From assembly GCA_902500825.1 (NCBI GenBank), contig CABVRX010000002.1:22353-86352 (forward strand): a stretch of DNA of 64,000 nt. The letters are read 5' to 3'. Position numbers and translations under genes: made by a program. This DNA comes from an uncultured Nitrospira sp. (GTDB lineage Bacteria; Nitrospirota; Nitrospiria; Nitrospirales; Nitrospiraceae). Positions 1 to 8,253 of the stretch are shown in pieces. Each line of letters starts with the position of its first letter. Positions within the stretch are counted from its first letter, which is position 1. Below the pieces are notes generated by a model that did no database searches, had not been told where the DNA came from, and saw only the letters and a list, made by a program, of their open reading frames with translations.

Positions 1-1
1 T

Positions 2-1054
2 GTTGCTGGTCTCATAGGAGATGGAGCGCGATCAAGCGTCCGGTCTTATCTAAGGTTAAATACGCCATCGGTCTTTGTGCGAACTGCGAGGGGGCAGTAT
101 GGATTGAAGATTGCCTCGCAATCACGAGCAGATAGGATTGCTGAGAGTTGTCCTGAGTACCATCGGAGATTTTCCTTTGGAAACGCCGAGATTTTCGAGG
201 CTGACTGCCTAAATTGGTTACGCCAATGGCCGCCCAATACAATTCATGGCGTTGTCACTGATCCGCCATATGGGTTATTTGAATATACTGCGGAACAGCA
301 GAAAAAGTTGAGGAATGGTAAGGGCGGTGTTTGGCGTATACCTCCCTCTTTCGATGGAGTTCAACGGTCGCCTCTTCCTAGATTCACTATTCTTTCGCCT
401 CAGGACCTACGTGCTCTAGAGCTTTTCTTTTTTGAGTGGGCGCAGGCACTCATCCCAGCATTGGTTCCCGGTGCTAACGTTATTGTCGCTACGAATCCCT
501 TGCTCTCGTATTTGGTGTCAGGTGCTTTGGTGAAGGCCGGTCTCGAAAGACGCGGAGAACTCGTACGTCTTGTCATGACGATGAGAGGAGGGGATAGGCC
601 CAAAGCGGCACATGAAGAATTTCCTGATGTCAGTGTCATGCCACGTTCCATGTGGGAGCCGTGGCTGATATTTCGCAAACCATTAGAGGGAAGAGTGCAG
701 GATAATCTGAGAAAGTGGGGAGCTGGGGGATTTAGGAGGCCATCTCCGGATAAGCCTTTCGGTGACGTTATTGTATCCTCGCCGACGCACAAATCAGAAA
801 GGCAACTTGCACCTCATCCAAGCCTGAAACCTCAGCAATTTTTACGGACGTTGGTAAGGGGAGTTCTTCCGCTTGGGCGTGGGATCGTGCTTGATCCATT
901 CTGTGGAACTGGCTCGACTCTTGCTGCTGCTGAAGCAGTGGGATATTCGAGTATCGGGATCGAAAAAGATCTACACTATTTTGAGATTGCGAAAGAAGCT
1001 CTGCCGCGACTGGCGCAACATAAAAATGGCAACCTTTACTCAGTGACCATATAG
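2..1054 (+). CDS. DNA methyltransferase, beta-class (probable N6-adenine), 5'-truncated
   Basis: Probable modification enzyme of a type II restriction-modification pair; it methylates DNA with S-adenosylmethionine. The catalytic motif TDPPYG comes about 60 residues after the GTG at 77, and the SAM-binding motif DPFCGTGS comes near the C-terminus. Catalytic motif before SAM motif is the beta-class order, and DPPY is usual for adenine-N6 enzymes. The frame is open back to base 2 and reads like protein upstream of the GTG (SSVRSYLRLNT...VRTARGQYGL, resembling a winged-helix segment), so the true start probably lies outside the window. The 3' end overlaps the convergent endonuclease remnant by 19 bp. 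Codon use is more AT-rich than in the genes from 12 kb onward, which fits acquired DNA. The recognition sequence cannot be read from the sequence. Confidence 0.88.
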   Translation, partial: VAGLIGDGARSSVRSYLRLNTPSVFVRTARGQYGLKIASQSRADRIAESCPEYHRRFSFGNAEIFEADCLNWLRQWPPNTIHGVVTDPPYGLFEYTAEQQKKLRNGKGGVWRIPPSFDGVQRSPLPRFTILSPQDLRALELFFFEWAQALIPALVPGANVIVATNPLLSYLVSGALVKAGLERRGELVRLVMTMRGGDRPKAAHEEFPDVSVMPRSMWEPWLIFRKPLEGRVQDNLRKWGAGGFRRPSPDKPFGDVIVSSPTHKSERQLAPHPSLKPQQFLRTLVRGVLPLGRGIVLDPFCGTGSTLAAAEAVGYSSIGIEKDLHYFEIAKEALPRLAQHKNGNLYSVTI

Positions 1055-1643
1055 ATCCAGTTCTTTCGAAGTTTTTCTATGCCGGATTTATGAAGTGTCG
1101 CAGTGCGAGTTCCTAATTCACCTCTTGCGTTCTTGCGAAAATCATCCAGTGTCACCTTTCCAAGATAAACCTCGCTGAAAGTCATTGGTGCCCGGTCCTT
1201 TGCCGGTTCAGTCAAGCAGTCAACTTCGTACACAAAGACGTACATCCATTGGTTGCGAGCTCCATGGGTATCTACCGCGCCGCCTGACTTCCTTGTGGTT
1301 TTTATTTCTACCCCTTGTTCTCCGGCTTTGACTCTATTGCCGGATAGACTCCGTTGACGATTAAATCAGGATGGCCATTGTGGTAGCAATTTACCGTCAG
1401 GCTCCGCGAGTGTTTTGATAAGCTCGCAGTCAGCATGTCTGAGAGAAGGCCAGACATGATGGCGGGGCGCAATATGTCATCCAGCCGGAGGAGTCCACGC
1501 CGGATGATCCCCTTGTTGATATCGTAAAAGAAATCGTAAATATCCTGCATTGCCATCTCGAAATCCTTTAATCGCAGGGCATATGGCAGGGTTGCATCGG
1601 AGTTGAAACGATCTTGTCTAACGGTATTCCGAGTCACCGGCAT
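1036..1643 (-). pseudogene. PD-(D/E)xK restriction endonuclease, frameshifted
   Basis: Two minus-strand frames together form one protein of about 200 residues. The first runs from ATG at 1643 (MPVTRNTVRQ) through HPDLIVNGVYP. Near 1341-1346 the frame must shift by one base; the second frame then reads NRVKAGEQGVEIKTTRK and continues through DTHGARNQWMYVFVYEVD to a stop at 1036. The PD...EIK spacing is the PD-(D/E)xK nuclease active site. The convergent, overlapping methyltransferase supports a restriction enzyme. Restoring one G in the minus-strand GG run (ccggc to ccgggc) repairs the frame, so this is either a recent inactivation or an indel error. Specificity is unknown. Confidence 0.75.
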
Positions 1644-2033
1644 GTCAAACTCTCATATGTGTTACCTGAGCCGGCGAGAGTCTAGATAGCGGCTCGATGC
1701 AAGTCAACCGGAGTGAACATCCGTCAGAGAGCCAATTCTGAAACTCTAGCGCATTATTCACGAACGCTTCTGCAGTAATCGCGGATTCGCCGCCACCACA
1801 AGCCAGGACGCGATCCAGGAGCGTCCAGGCAGACGCACTCGTCGCTCGGTCGCCGGGCTAATTTTACGTAGGATTTATGGTGAAGATTTCTTCACGATCT
1901 CATCATGGATCATTCATATTCGAACGATATACTTCTTACAGATCAAAGGAGATGAAGGCCAATGACGACGATGTTCTTAGCGCGCTCACCGACCGTTGGT
2001 TTTGGAGTGTTGGATAGAAAGAGGAGATTCGCC
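1644..2033. other. Intergenic region with short palindrome
   Basis: No convincing gene. It holds the upstream region of the endonuclease remnant (minus) and of the Slp lipoprotein (plus). A perfect 7-bp inverted repeat with 2-base spacer (GTGAAGA-TT-TCTTCAC) lies at 1880-1895. A TATACT hexamer at about 1928 could be a -10 element for the downstream gene. An in-frame ATG at 1962 would extend the Slp ORF, but it lacks a signal-peptide context. Confidence 0.5.
1880..1895. repeat. Perfect inverted repeat GTGAAGA-N2-TCTTCAC
   Basis: Seven-base arms separated by TT, about 140 bp upstream of the slp start and 30 bp upstream of a TATACT hexamer. It could be an operator. The GAAGA core resembles the ATGAAGA repeats at 5353-5420. 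Confidence 0.4.
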
Positions 2034-2642
2034 ATGCGTATGATCGGACTGTTTGCGATGTGTGTCCTGTTGGGAGCCTGCACAACCGCACCGATATTTT
2101 CTCCCGAGATCATGAAAAACGTCGAAACGAATACGTTTGATGTCGAGGCCTGGCGGAAGCAGTCCTATCAGCCGTCGAGCGGCAATTTTGTCCCGCACAA
2201 AGTGGAATTGGGAGGAGAAATCGTAGAGGTTATTCGAAAACCGGAAGTCATCGTCCTTCTTGTCGAGAAGCAGCCCATCAAGAATTATGCGGCAGATGGT
2301 TCGAAGAGCGCCAAGCGAGGAGACTCATTCTGGTACGCCATTACCTTTAACGGCGCTCCCGAGCCCAGCATGTTGCGGAGAGGCAACAAACTCGTCGTGG
2401 TCGGAATGACTGCGAGACCAGGCACGGAAATAATCGGTGGAGCTCCGAGAGTGCTGCCGCACCTGACGGCGCAGTGTCTTCACATTTGGAATACCCGAGA
2501 ATCTGAAATGGCGGACTTTTCTTATTATGGAGGCGCCATGGGACATCACCCTCAGGAAGAAGAAACATTTTGCCTGGGAGACGACAATGAGGGATCTTTT
2601 CCAGTCGCTCTAGCTCAGGTGGCACGCATGTTCGCTCTGTAG
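2034..2642 (+). CDS. Slp-family outer membrane lipoprotein
   Basis: Starts at ATG 2034 after the strong ribosome site GAAAGAGGAG. The upstream in-frame ATG at 1962 would put 24 residues before the signal peptide. The N-terminus is a lipoprotein signal (MRMIGLFAMCVLLGAC, lipobox LGAC), so the mature protein should be lipidated and exported. The body (PEIMKNVETNTFDVEAWR, GGEIVEVI, then a single globular domain with RGNKLVVVG) resembles the Slp/YeaY family of starvation-inducible outer membrane lipoproteins. The exact function of that family is not settled. The mature protein is about 185 residues, normal for the family. It converges on the porin gene at 2758. Confidence 0.75.
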   Translation: MRMIGLFAMCVLLGACTTAPIFSPEIMKNVETNTFDVEAWRKQSYQPSSGNFVPHKVELGGEIVEVIRKPEVIVLLVEKQPIKNYAADGSKSAKRGDSFWYAITFNGAPEPSMLRRGNKLVVVGMTARPGTEIIGGAPRVLPHLTAQCLHIWNTRESEMADFSYYGGAMGHHPQEEETFCLGDDNEGSFPVALAQVARMFAL

Positions 2643-2757
2643 TGTGGCAACCCAGTCCGACACAGTTGTGCTTGGCTTGTGTTGAATGGCGGCCGGTTTG
2701 CCGTACGGTTTTGATGTGTTCAGTATGGGGAGTTGGTTGCGATGAACGTTACGCCGA

Positions 2758-4017
2758 TCAGAAAATATACACAACATCGAGCGAGAGGGTCGGCTGGTAG
2801 CTTGTCGCTCGTCCGCCGACCTGGAAGACATTATGGTCGGACTTGTCATAGCGGTATTCGAGCCGTGTCTTCACCGACGGAAACGGTCTGTACTCAAGCG
2901 TGGCGGTAGCTTCCCACAGGGTCTGCGCGACGGCCGGCGCAGCTTCTGTTGATGTGGCGCCGAAGCACACATTGGCCTTTGGTTGATAGGCCGTTGTTCC
3001 CTGACAGGTGATCAAACCTCCCCTGTCTTCGAAAATCTCTCCTCGTAAACGGACGCCCCATTCTTTCGTGAAGTCATGAAACAAATAGCCTGCCACTCCG
3101 CCCCAGCGCGCATCTTTCCCAGGGCTGACCAGGCTGCTGTTGGCTTGATTCGCGTAGTACGCCTCAACGACCGTCCATGTCTGCGCGCCGAGTTGCCAAC
3201 TCGCGTATCCGCCACCCAGCAGAAGCGTCCCTCCCGGCGTGCCGGGCGCAATCTCCCTTGGCCCGGCCAACCCATAGAGCATGACTCTCACCGTGTCAGA
3301 CGGAAAGAGCATCAGCAGCGTCTCCACCAATGGCTCGTGATGTGTATTCGCTTGAACCGCGTTGATAAACGTGATCGCCCTGACCGACAACGATACCTGT
3401 TTATTGAACTCGTATGTAGCGGAGATGCCGCCCGTCGTGAAGGGTTGTCCGAAATACAAGTAGGACCGTGAGTAATTTGGGCTGTACGGATTCCCCACCT
3501 GTTCATAGCCGACCAGGGCGTTGAACTGGCCGACTGCCAGGTCAAGCCCATGACCGATGGGAGCGACATAATTGACATAGAATTCCTGGAAGTCCGCGAA
3601 TGGATTCAGATTCAGTCCGCCGATGAAATCTGAATCTTGCCCCGCGTTGAATTTCACGCGAAAGCCGAATCGATCGAGAGCGGAACCACCGGTTTTCGCT
3701 TGTCGCTCTATCGCAGCCTGGATCACGTTTGCCCGAAACTGATTGGAGTTGACGTCGAAAATGCGGAGTTCATTGATGTCGTTGGACGGGCGGTTGAAGT
3801 TCTGCATATACGAGACTTGGGAATAGCCATTGAACCGTAGTCTCACAACTTCCGACAGCAGCCGCCGCACGGTCATCTTCTCCGCTACTCTGGGAATAGG
3901 CTCGAACTGATAAGCAAAAGGACTTGGTTTTTTGTCTTCGGCCCGTGCGTCTGTCAGGAGAACGCATCCAAAGGTGAGAATCACACCAACGAAGGCTAGG
4001 CCCGCGCGACTGAGCAT
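2758..4017 (-). CDS. Outer membrane beta-barrel porin (OmpL-like, bbp2 family)
   Basis: About 419 residues. Start chosen at ATG 4017 (MLSRAGLAFVG) with AGGA upstream; a GTG at 4044 is also in frame. A signal peptide ending near ARAEDKK is followed by a linker and a region rich in alternating beta strands (FNGYSQVSYMQNF, NINELRIFDV-type) ending in the aromatic residue typical of outer membrane proteins (VVYIF). It resembles the putative beta-barrel porin-2 family, which probably forms a passive pore for small solutes. It is a clear paralog of the gene at 22156-23439: both share the ...ELR(I/V)FDVNSNQFR segment, the REIF...GGL or SEIF...GGF region, the CxGTTAYQP(K/Q)ANVCFGATST block and the same C-terminus. 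Confidence 0.85.
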   Translation of the reverse strand: MLSRAGLAFVGVILTFGCVLLTDARAEDKKPSPFAYQFEPIPRVAEKMTVRRLLSEVVRLRFNGYSQVSYMQNFNRPSNDINELRIFDVNSNQFRANVIQAAIERQAKTGGSALDRFGFRVKFNAGQDSDFIGGLNLNPFADFQEFYVNYVAPIGHGLDLAVGQFNALVGYEQVGNPYSPNYSRSYLYFGQPFTTGGISATYEFNKQVSLSVRAITFINAVQANTHHEPLVETLLMLFPSDTVRVMLYGLAGPREIAPGTPGGTLLLGGGYASWQLGAQTWTVVEAYYANQANSSLVSPGKDARWGGVAGYLFHDFTKEWGVRLRGEIFEDRGGLITCQGTTAYQPKANVCFGATSTEAAPAVAQTLWEATATLEYRPFPSVKTRLEYRYDKSDHNVFQVGGRATSYQPTLSLDVVYIF

Positions 4018-4339
4018 GTGATGGTTCCTGAATTCATGCAGCACAATGCTCTTCTGCCTCTTGCTCCGGAGGCCGCGCCGAAGAAGCCCACTGCAGCGCG
4101 ATTCGTAGGAAGCTCGCGCTCTTTACATCAGTGGTCGTCTGACAGAACTGCCGGAGTACTCCAAACCAAATTTGAATGAATAAAAGAGAGAGTTCAGCAG
4201 GCCGCATGGCAGATCAAGCAGGCAGCCGCCATGCTCCGCCACTGCTACGCCGCCTATCACAAAAGAAGAGCCGGAGAATCGCCCCTTCTCGAATGTGACC
4301 CGGCCGCGTGCCTTTGGTAGAGCTGATATTGAGCCGATA
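4018..4339. other. Intergenic region upstream of the porin gene
   Basis: About 320 bp between two minus-strand genes. A 77-codon frame here has no family resemblance and overlaps the lipoprotein stop. A weak inverted repeat (GCATGGC...GCCATGC) lies near 4203-4233. No definite promoter can be assigned; the porin promoter should be here. Confidence 0.4.
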
Positions 4340-5275
4340 TCACTGCGACGAGACAAAATTCTGGCTCCTGGCTCTTTGCAGTGCGATCTGGCTGGTTATG
4401 GAGGTTATGGGCGGCAACTTGTCGGTTGTAATTCCTTGTTTACTGGCGAGCCGAATGTCGCACCCTTTGAAGTGTGGACCATCAATGAAGCCTCTCAAAC
4501 CCTTCCCCTGCGAATCTCGCGCAATGTCGAATCGGAACGGAACAAGCTCGGCTTTGGCTGCGACGACCTTTGCCGCATATTCCTCTGCCTTCGCTTTTCG
4601 CCGGAGAGTCTCCCGTGTCTCAAGTTCCTCCAGCGCCTTCCTGTTCCGTTCTGCCTGCTCTACATTTTCTATGCCCCAAGGTCCACGTGGGCCGTACGTC
4701 ACCTCATTCGAGGCAAGTTCTATATCCACCCCTGCATTGTCACGTAGGCGGTATTCTTCTTCCATTTCCTCTTTCGTTGGAATAACGGGCCTTGGGGTGG
4801 CCTCCATACTAAGAATTCCTTCATGATAGTTGAAGGTTCCCTTTAATCCAGTCTCGATTATTCGCGGTTGTGACTGTGTTGAGTGATCCACGGCTCTGAA
4901 CGTTCCGATGACATCAGCCGGCTCAACATACTTACTGAAAGGAGCTTCGTGATTGGCGGTGGCAAGTTCGACTTCAATGAGAACTCGTTCATGACAGGCG
5001 CTGCCTGCCCAGGAACCTTGGAGGAGTGCCTGCCCATACATTTGCGGAATGATCTCGCCTATCTTAATAGATGTTTGAGTCGCAAGAGCTTCTTGCTCCT
5101 TCACCGTGATCTCAGCTAAAGTCTTTTCGAGTTGTTCCTGTGCCGCTATACGTTCGTGCCTCTCCAGCTCAAGCAGGACTGTCCGGTGCAATCCGCAGGC
5201 ATCAAGAGCTAATGTGCATCCAGTCAACACGAGCAAACAGCACAAGCGGATACAGTAGATCTTACGTAGCGGCAT
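4340..5275 (-). CDS. Lipoprotein with coiled-coil region, unknown function
   Basis: About 311 residues from ATG 5275 (MPLRKIYCIRLCCLLVLTGC); a GTG at 5290 would add five residues. The LTGC lipobox predicts a lipidated envelope protein. After the lipobox there is a charged segment (ELERHERIAAQEQLEKTLAEI) and later a strongly helical, Glu/Ala/Lys-rich segment (NVEQAERNRKALEELETRET onward), both probable coiled coils. The C-terminal part contains a GLRGFIDGPHFKGCDIRL segment. I do not recognise a family. It faces away from the NmrA-like gene, and its start lies beside the ATGAAGA repeat cluster, so that cluster may control it. Confidence 0.6.
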   Translation of the reverse strand: MPLRKIYCIRLCCLLVLTGCTLALDACGLHRTVLLELERHERIAAQEQLEKTLAEITVKEQEALATQTSIKIGEIIPQMYGQALLQGSWAGSACHERVLIEVELATANHEAPFSKYVEPADVIGTFRAVDHSTQSQPRIIETGLKGTFNYHEGILSMEATPRPVIPTKEEMEEEYRLRDNAGVDIELASNEVTYGPRGPWGIENVEQAERNRKALEELETRETLRRKAKAEEYAAKVVAAKAELVPFRFDIARDSQGKGLRGFIDGPHFKGCDIRLASKQGITTDKLPPITSITSQIALQRARSQNFVSSQ

Positions 5276-5351
5276 GATGGTTGTGATCACCTCATCATTC
5301 CTGGATTGAGCGTGCGAACGAAATAGGACACCTTAAATTATGAATAAATCA

Positions 5352-5421
5352 TCATGAAGAGATCGTAATGAAAAAAGTATAACGATGAAATCATGAAGAA
5401 ATCATGAAGAAGCAATGAAGA
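5352..5421. repeat. Cluster of ATGAAGA direct repeats
   Basis: CATGAAGA-like units occur at about 5353, 5392, 5403 and (as CAATGAAGAG) 5413. The last three are spaced 11 bp apart, close to one DNA helical turn, as in arrays bound by a regulator on one face. The cluster lies 70-140 bp upstream of the minus-strand lipoprotein start. Confidence 0.45.
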
Positions 5422-5735
5422 GTTTTTCATATCATAGAGATCGAACCAAATCTGAAGCACCTCTTTCCAAAGATGCCAATAGCCAGCATAGACGCCGACT
5501 ATTCGGCACCGTGCCGTTAATTCGACACTGACGTACGCCTTCCTTTTTCTCTAATCAGTGATGCCATCCAACGAATTTTAATTAGATGCAGCGTAGTTAC
5601 AGCAGGATCGCGGCCTCCAAGCTGAAGATGCCCGGCTGGAATACAAGTTGCCAAGGTGAGATCCATGGTCGCGGGGTGTTCACGACCTGTTGTGAGGTGA
5701 TTTACAATCAAAGACTGTGGCAGCATCGTGCAGTG

Positions 5736-5756
5736 GTGCTTACTGACAGTCAGCAC
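5736..5756. promoter_or_regulatory. 21-bp imperfect palindrome (candidate operator) before nmrA-like gene
   Basis: The segment GTGCT...AGCAC centred on CTGACAGTCAG is nearly self-complementary and ends about six bases before the ribosome site AAGGAGGA. A dimeric repressor bound here would block transcription or translation initiation of the 5774 gene cluster. No regulator gene is adjacent. Confidence 0.45.
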
Positions 5757-5773
5757 GAAAAGGAGGACTCATC

Positions 5774-6631
5774 ATGTTTGTTGTTATAGGTGCGACAGGG
5801 AATACAGGAACTTCGGTCGTAGAGACCTTACTCAGTAAAAAACAAGCGGTGAGGGTTATCGTTCGTTCGGCTGAGAAGGGTGCCGGTTGGAAAGCCAAAG
5901 GTGCGGAGGTGGCCGTGGCGTCGCTTGACGATGTATCGGCATTAACCAAGGCGTTCCAAGGAGCGAAAGGGGTCTATTTGTTGGTACCGCCGAATTATGG
6001 CGCTGAGGCCTGGTTGGCGGATCAACGAGGGCGGATGGATCGTGCTGCAGAAGCCGTCCAAAAGAGTGAGGCGTCGCATGTTGTCTTTCTGTCATCGGTC
6101 GGCGGACATATTGCCGGAGGGACGGGTCCGATTCGAGCCGCGAGTTATGGCGAGCATGCGCTTGAGGCTGTGGCCAAAAACATCACGATTCTTCGCCCCA
6201 GCTACTTCATGGAAAACTGGGCGTCGGTCATCGGTGCGGCGAAGGCCGAGGGAGTTCTTCCGACATTCATCGCGCCTCAGGCTAAGATTCCCATGACTTC
6301 GTCCAAGGATATCGGACGGATTGGAGCAGAGCATCTGATGGCCGGTGGACGGGGGAAGCAGATCGTGGAAATGGCAGGTCCGGCAGAGTACAGTCCGGAT
6401 GAAGTCGCTTCAGCGCTCGGTCAGATCTTGGGGAAGACGGTAACGACCCAACATGCGCCCCTGAGTGCCGTTGTTCCGACATTTAAGTCGTTTGGGTTTT
6501 CAGACGAGGCAGCAAAGTTATTCGAAGAAATGTACGCCGCCTTCTCAAAAGGCGCGATCGGGTACGAGCACCCGGCAAAGTTGGTACGGGGTACGGTCAC
6601 GCTGCATGAGGCGTTACGGAAGATGGTGTGA
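5774..6631 (+). CDS. NmrA-family NAD(P)-binding protein
   Basis: 285 residues, start ATG with AAGGAGGA nine bases upstream. The N-terminal Rossmann motif GATGNTG (residues 6-12) is the dinucleotide-binding loop of atypical short-chain dehydrogenases. VYLLVPPNY, VVFLSSVGGH, ILRPSYFMENW and the substrate-side region match NmrA/QorB-like proteins, which act as NAD(P)H-dependent quinone reductases or redox sensors. It is the first gene of a tightly packed run: the DsbA-family gene starts seven bases after its stop. A palindrome just upstream suggests local regulation, perhaps by redox or electrophile stress (inference). Confidence 0.85.
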   Translation: MFVVIGATGNTGTSVVETLLSKKQAVRVIVRSAEKGAGWKAKGAEVAVASLDDVSALTKAFQGAKGVYLLVPPNYGAEAWLADQRGRMDRAAEAVQKSEASHVVFLSSVGGHIAGGTGPIRAASYGEHALEAVAKNITILRPSYFMENWASVIGAAKAEGVLPTFIAPQAKIPMTSSKDIGRIGAEHLMAGGRGKQIVEMAGPAEYSPDEVASALGQILGKTVTTQHAPLSAVVPTFKSFGFSDEAAKLFEEMYAAFSKGAIGYEHPAKLVRGTVTLHEALRKMV

Positions 6632-6638
6632 GGAGGGC

Positions 6639-7319
6639 ATGAACCAATCGACTGCGAAACTTTGTATCGAAGTGTATTCAGATGTCATCTGTCCCTGGTG
6701 TTATGTCGGAAAACGGCGGCTTGAACGGGCGCTCAAGGAACGGCGTGATGACGTGCCGGTGGACGTGAAATGGAGGCCGTTTCAATTGAACCCGACCATG
6801 CCCAAGAACGGGATGGATCGAACAGTTTATCTCGAGACCAAGTTCGGCAGTCTGAATGTCTTCGGAGAAATGGAGCAGCGGCTACTGGAGGCCGGAAAGA
6901 CCGAGCAGATATCTTTTGCGTTTCAGAAAATCATGAGGACGCCGAACACCTTCCTGGCCCATCGATTGATTTGGCACGCCGGGACCAACGGCCGCCAAGA
7001 TGCGGTGGTCGAGCAACTCTTTAAAGGCTACTTTGAAGAAGGTCTCGATATCGGCTCTATATCGATATTGGTAGAGTTGGCCGATCGAGCAGGATTAAAA
7101 GTGAACGAGTTTCTCACGAGCGAAGAGGGAATTGCGGAGGTCAAAGCCGAGGAGTCAGTTGGTCACAAGTTGGGCATTCGAGGAGTGCCGTACTTCATCC
7201 TCAATGGAGCCTATGGAATCTCCGGCGCACAACCAGCCGACGTGTTTGTTTCTGCCATAGAAAAGGCTCGGATCAGCCCAATTACTGCTGATAGATCTAG
7301 AAACCCAGGAGGGAAGTGA
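6639..7319 (+). CDS. DsbA-family oxidoreductase (FrnE-like)
   Basis: 227 residues from ATG 6639, preceded by GAGGAGGG; the upstream in-frame extension overlaps the nmrA-like gene and is not needed. The thioredoxin-fold active site SDVICPWCYVGKRR (CPWC, about residues 18-21) and the helical insertion match the FrnE branch of DsbA-like proteins. This branch is cytoplasmic and includes disulfide isomerases and 2-hydroxychromene-2-carboxylate isomerase relatives. There is no signal peptide, which fits a cytoplasmic location. The C-terminal GVPYFILNGAYGISGAQP contains the conserved cis-proline turn. It ends three bases before the VOC gene and is probably co-transcribed with its neighbours in an oxidative-stress or detoxification role. 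Confidence 0.88.
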   Translation: MNQSTAKLCIEVYSDVICPWCYVGKRRLERALKERRDDVPVDVKWRPFQLNPTMPKNGMDRTVYLETKFGSLNVFGEMEQRLLEAGKTEQISFAFQKIMRTPNTFLAHRLIWHAGTNGRQDAVVEQLFKGYFEEGLDIGSISILVELADRAGLKVNEFLTSEEGIAEVKAEESVGHKLGIRGVPYFILNGAYGISGAQPADVFVSAIEKARISPITADRSRNPGGK

Positions 7320-7322
7320 TCG

Positions 7323-7757
7323 ATGTCCGTCCAAGTATATGGCTGCAACCACGTAGTCATTGAAGTCACCGATGCGAAGAAAGCGGTGAAGTTTTACCAG
7401 GACGTGTTTGGATTGAAGCTGCTGCGCGGCGGGGAAGGAGCCGCCTGGTGCAAGCTCGGCGAGCATCAGTTCATGGCGATTTTTGTAGTCGAGCAATTGC
7501 AGCCGGATCGTACGAAACACTTTGGACTCATGGTCCGTGATGCGAAGCAGATTCAGGAAGTCCGTAAGAAACTGACGAAGAAGTACAAGTTGAAGCTTCA
7601 TCCTGACTTCCGTTGCGACTTTCGAGATCCGTGGGGCAATCGGATTCAAGTCGGCGACCTCAGCGATGAATCGTTGGTGTGGCTGCTGCCGTACCAAGAA
7701 GTGCAAAAATCGGGAATTGTATTTACCTCCAAACAAAACAAGAAGGGAGTTCGATGA
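7323..7757 (+). CDS. VOC-family (glyoxalase/fosfomycin-resistance fold) protein
   Basis: 144 residues. It begins CNHVVIEVTDAKKAVKFYQDVFGL, the usual opening of a single vicinal-oxygen-chelate module, and contains HFGLMV and the closing FRDPWGNRIQVGDL. Candidate metal ligands are the first His (N-terminal HVVIEV) and the HFG His. The usual final Glu is replaced by Gln in NRIQV, so metal binding may differ. The substrate is unknown. The start has GGAGGGAAG upstream, and the stop overlaps the next start by four bases (ATGA), indicating translational coupling. Confidence 0.85.
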   Translation: MSVQVYGCNHVVIEVTDAKKAVKFYQDVFGLKLLRGGEGAAWCKLGEHQFMAIFVVEQLQPDRTKHFGLMVRDAKQIQEVRKKLTKKYKLKLHPDFRCDFRDPWGNRIQVGDLSDESLVWLLPYQEVQKSGIVFTSKQNKKGVR

Positions 7758-8125
7758 TGAGCGATCAGAATTTGCAACAACGACTGAACGACCTGTTCGG
7801 TTATATTCGCCAGGGCAAGATCATCGAGGCGATGAACGAGTTCTACGACAAGGACACGGTCATGCAAGACAACGCGAATCCACCGACGAAGGGGTTAGCC
7901 GCCAACATCGAGCGAGAAAAGCAATTCCTGAGCGGGGTGAAGGAATGGAAGGGTTTTGACGTCAAAGCCAGCGGCACGGGTGACAATGTCACGTTCTACG
8001 AAGGCACGTTGGATTTCATCGCCACCAACGGACAGCCGGTTCATCTGGAGCAAGTCTCAGTCGCGAAGTGGAAGAACGGGAAGATCGTCCACGAGCGGTT
8101 CTATTATGATACGGGAAAGAAGTGA
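7754..8125 (+). CDS. SnoaL/NTF2-like protein
   Basis: 123 residues; start at ATG 7754 overlapping the VOC stop, ribosome site AAGGGAG. The sequence LFGYIRQGKIIEAMNEFYDKDTVMQDN, then an aromatic-rich beta half (VTFYEGTLDFI, VAKWKNGKIVHERFYYD) is the cone-shaped NTF2-like fold shared by SnoaL-type cyclases, isomerases and many proteins of unknown role. No catalytic residues can be assigned with confidence. The coupling suggests it works with the VOC protein or is regulated with it. Confidence 0.8.
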   Translation: MMSDQNLQQRLNDLFGYIRQGKIIEAMNEFYDKDTVMQDNANPPTKGLAANIEREKQFLSGVKEWKGFDVKASGTGDNVTFYEGTLDFIATNGQPVHLEQVSVAKWKNGKIVHERFYYDTGKK

Positions 8126-8253
8126 GCGCATCTGATCCAGGCATCGTAACGACAGTCAAAGCCTTTTCAAACTCGACCTGGCCACCATACAGCCGTAGGG
8201 CGGGAGCCACGATGGCCGAAGAGTGGCTGTTCTGAAGCCTGAAGGAGCCTGTC

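Larger units (their letters stand above)
5276..5773. other. Divergent intergenic region with phased repeats and palindrome
   Basis: About 500 bp between divergent genes. The part nearest the lipoprotein (5341-5430) is AT-rich and carries several copies of ATGAAGA. The part nearest the NmrA-like gene carries a 21-bp imperfect palindrome immediately before the ribosome site. The ORFs in between show no protein-like composition. Confidence 0.5.

Noticed and set aside
4123..4356. A 77-codon minus-strand ORF between lipoprotein and porin
   Set aside because: No ribosome site, no family resemblance, and it overlaps the lipoprotein stop.
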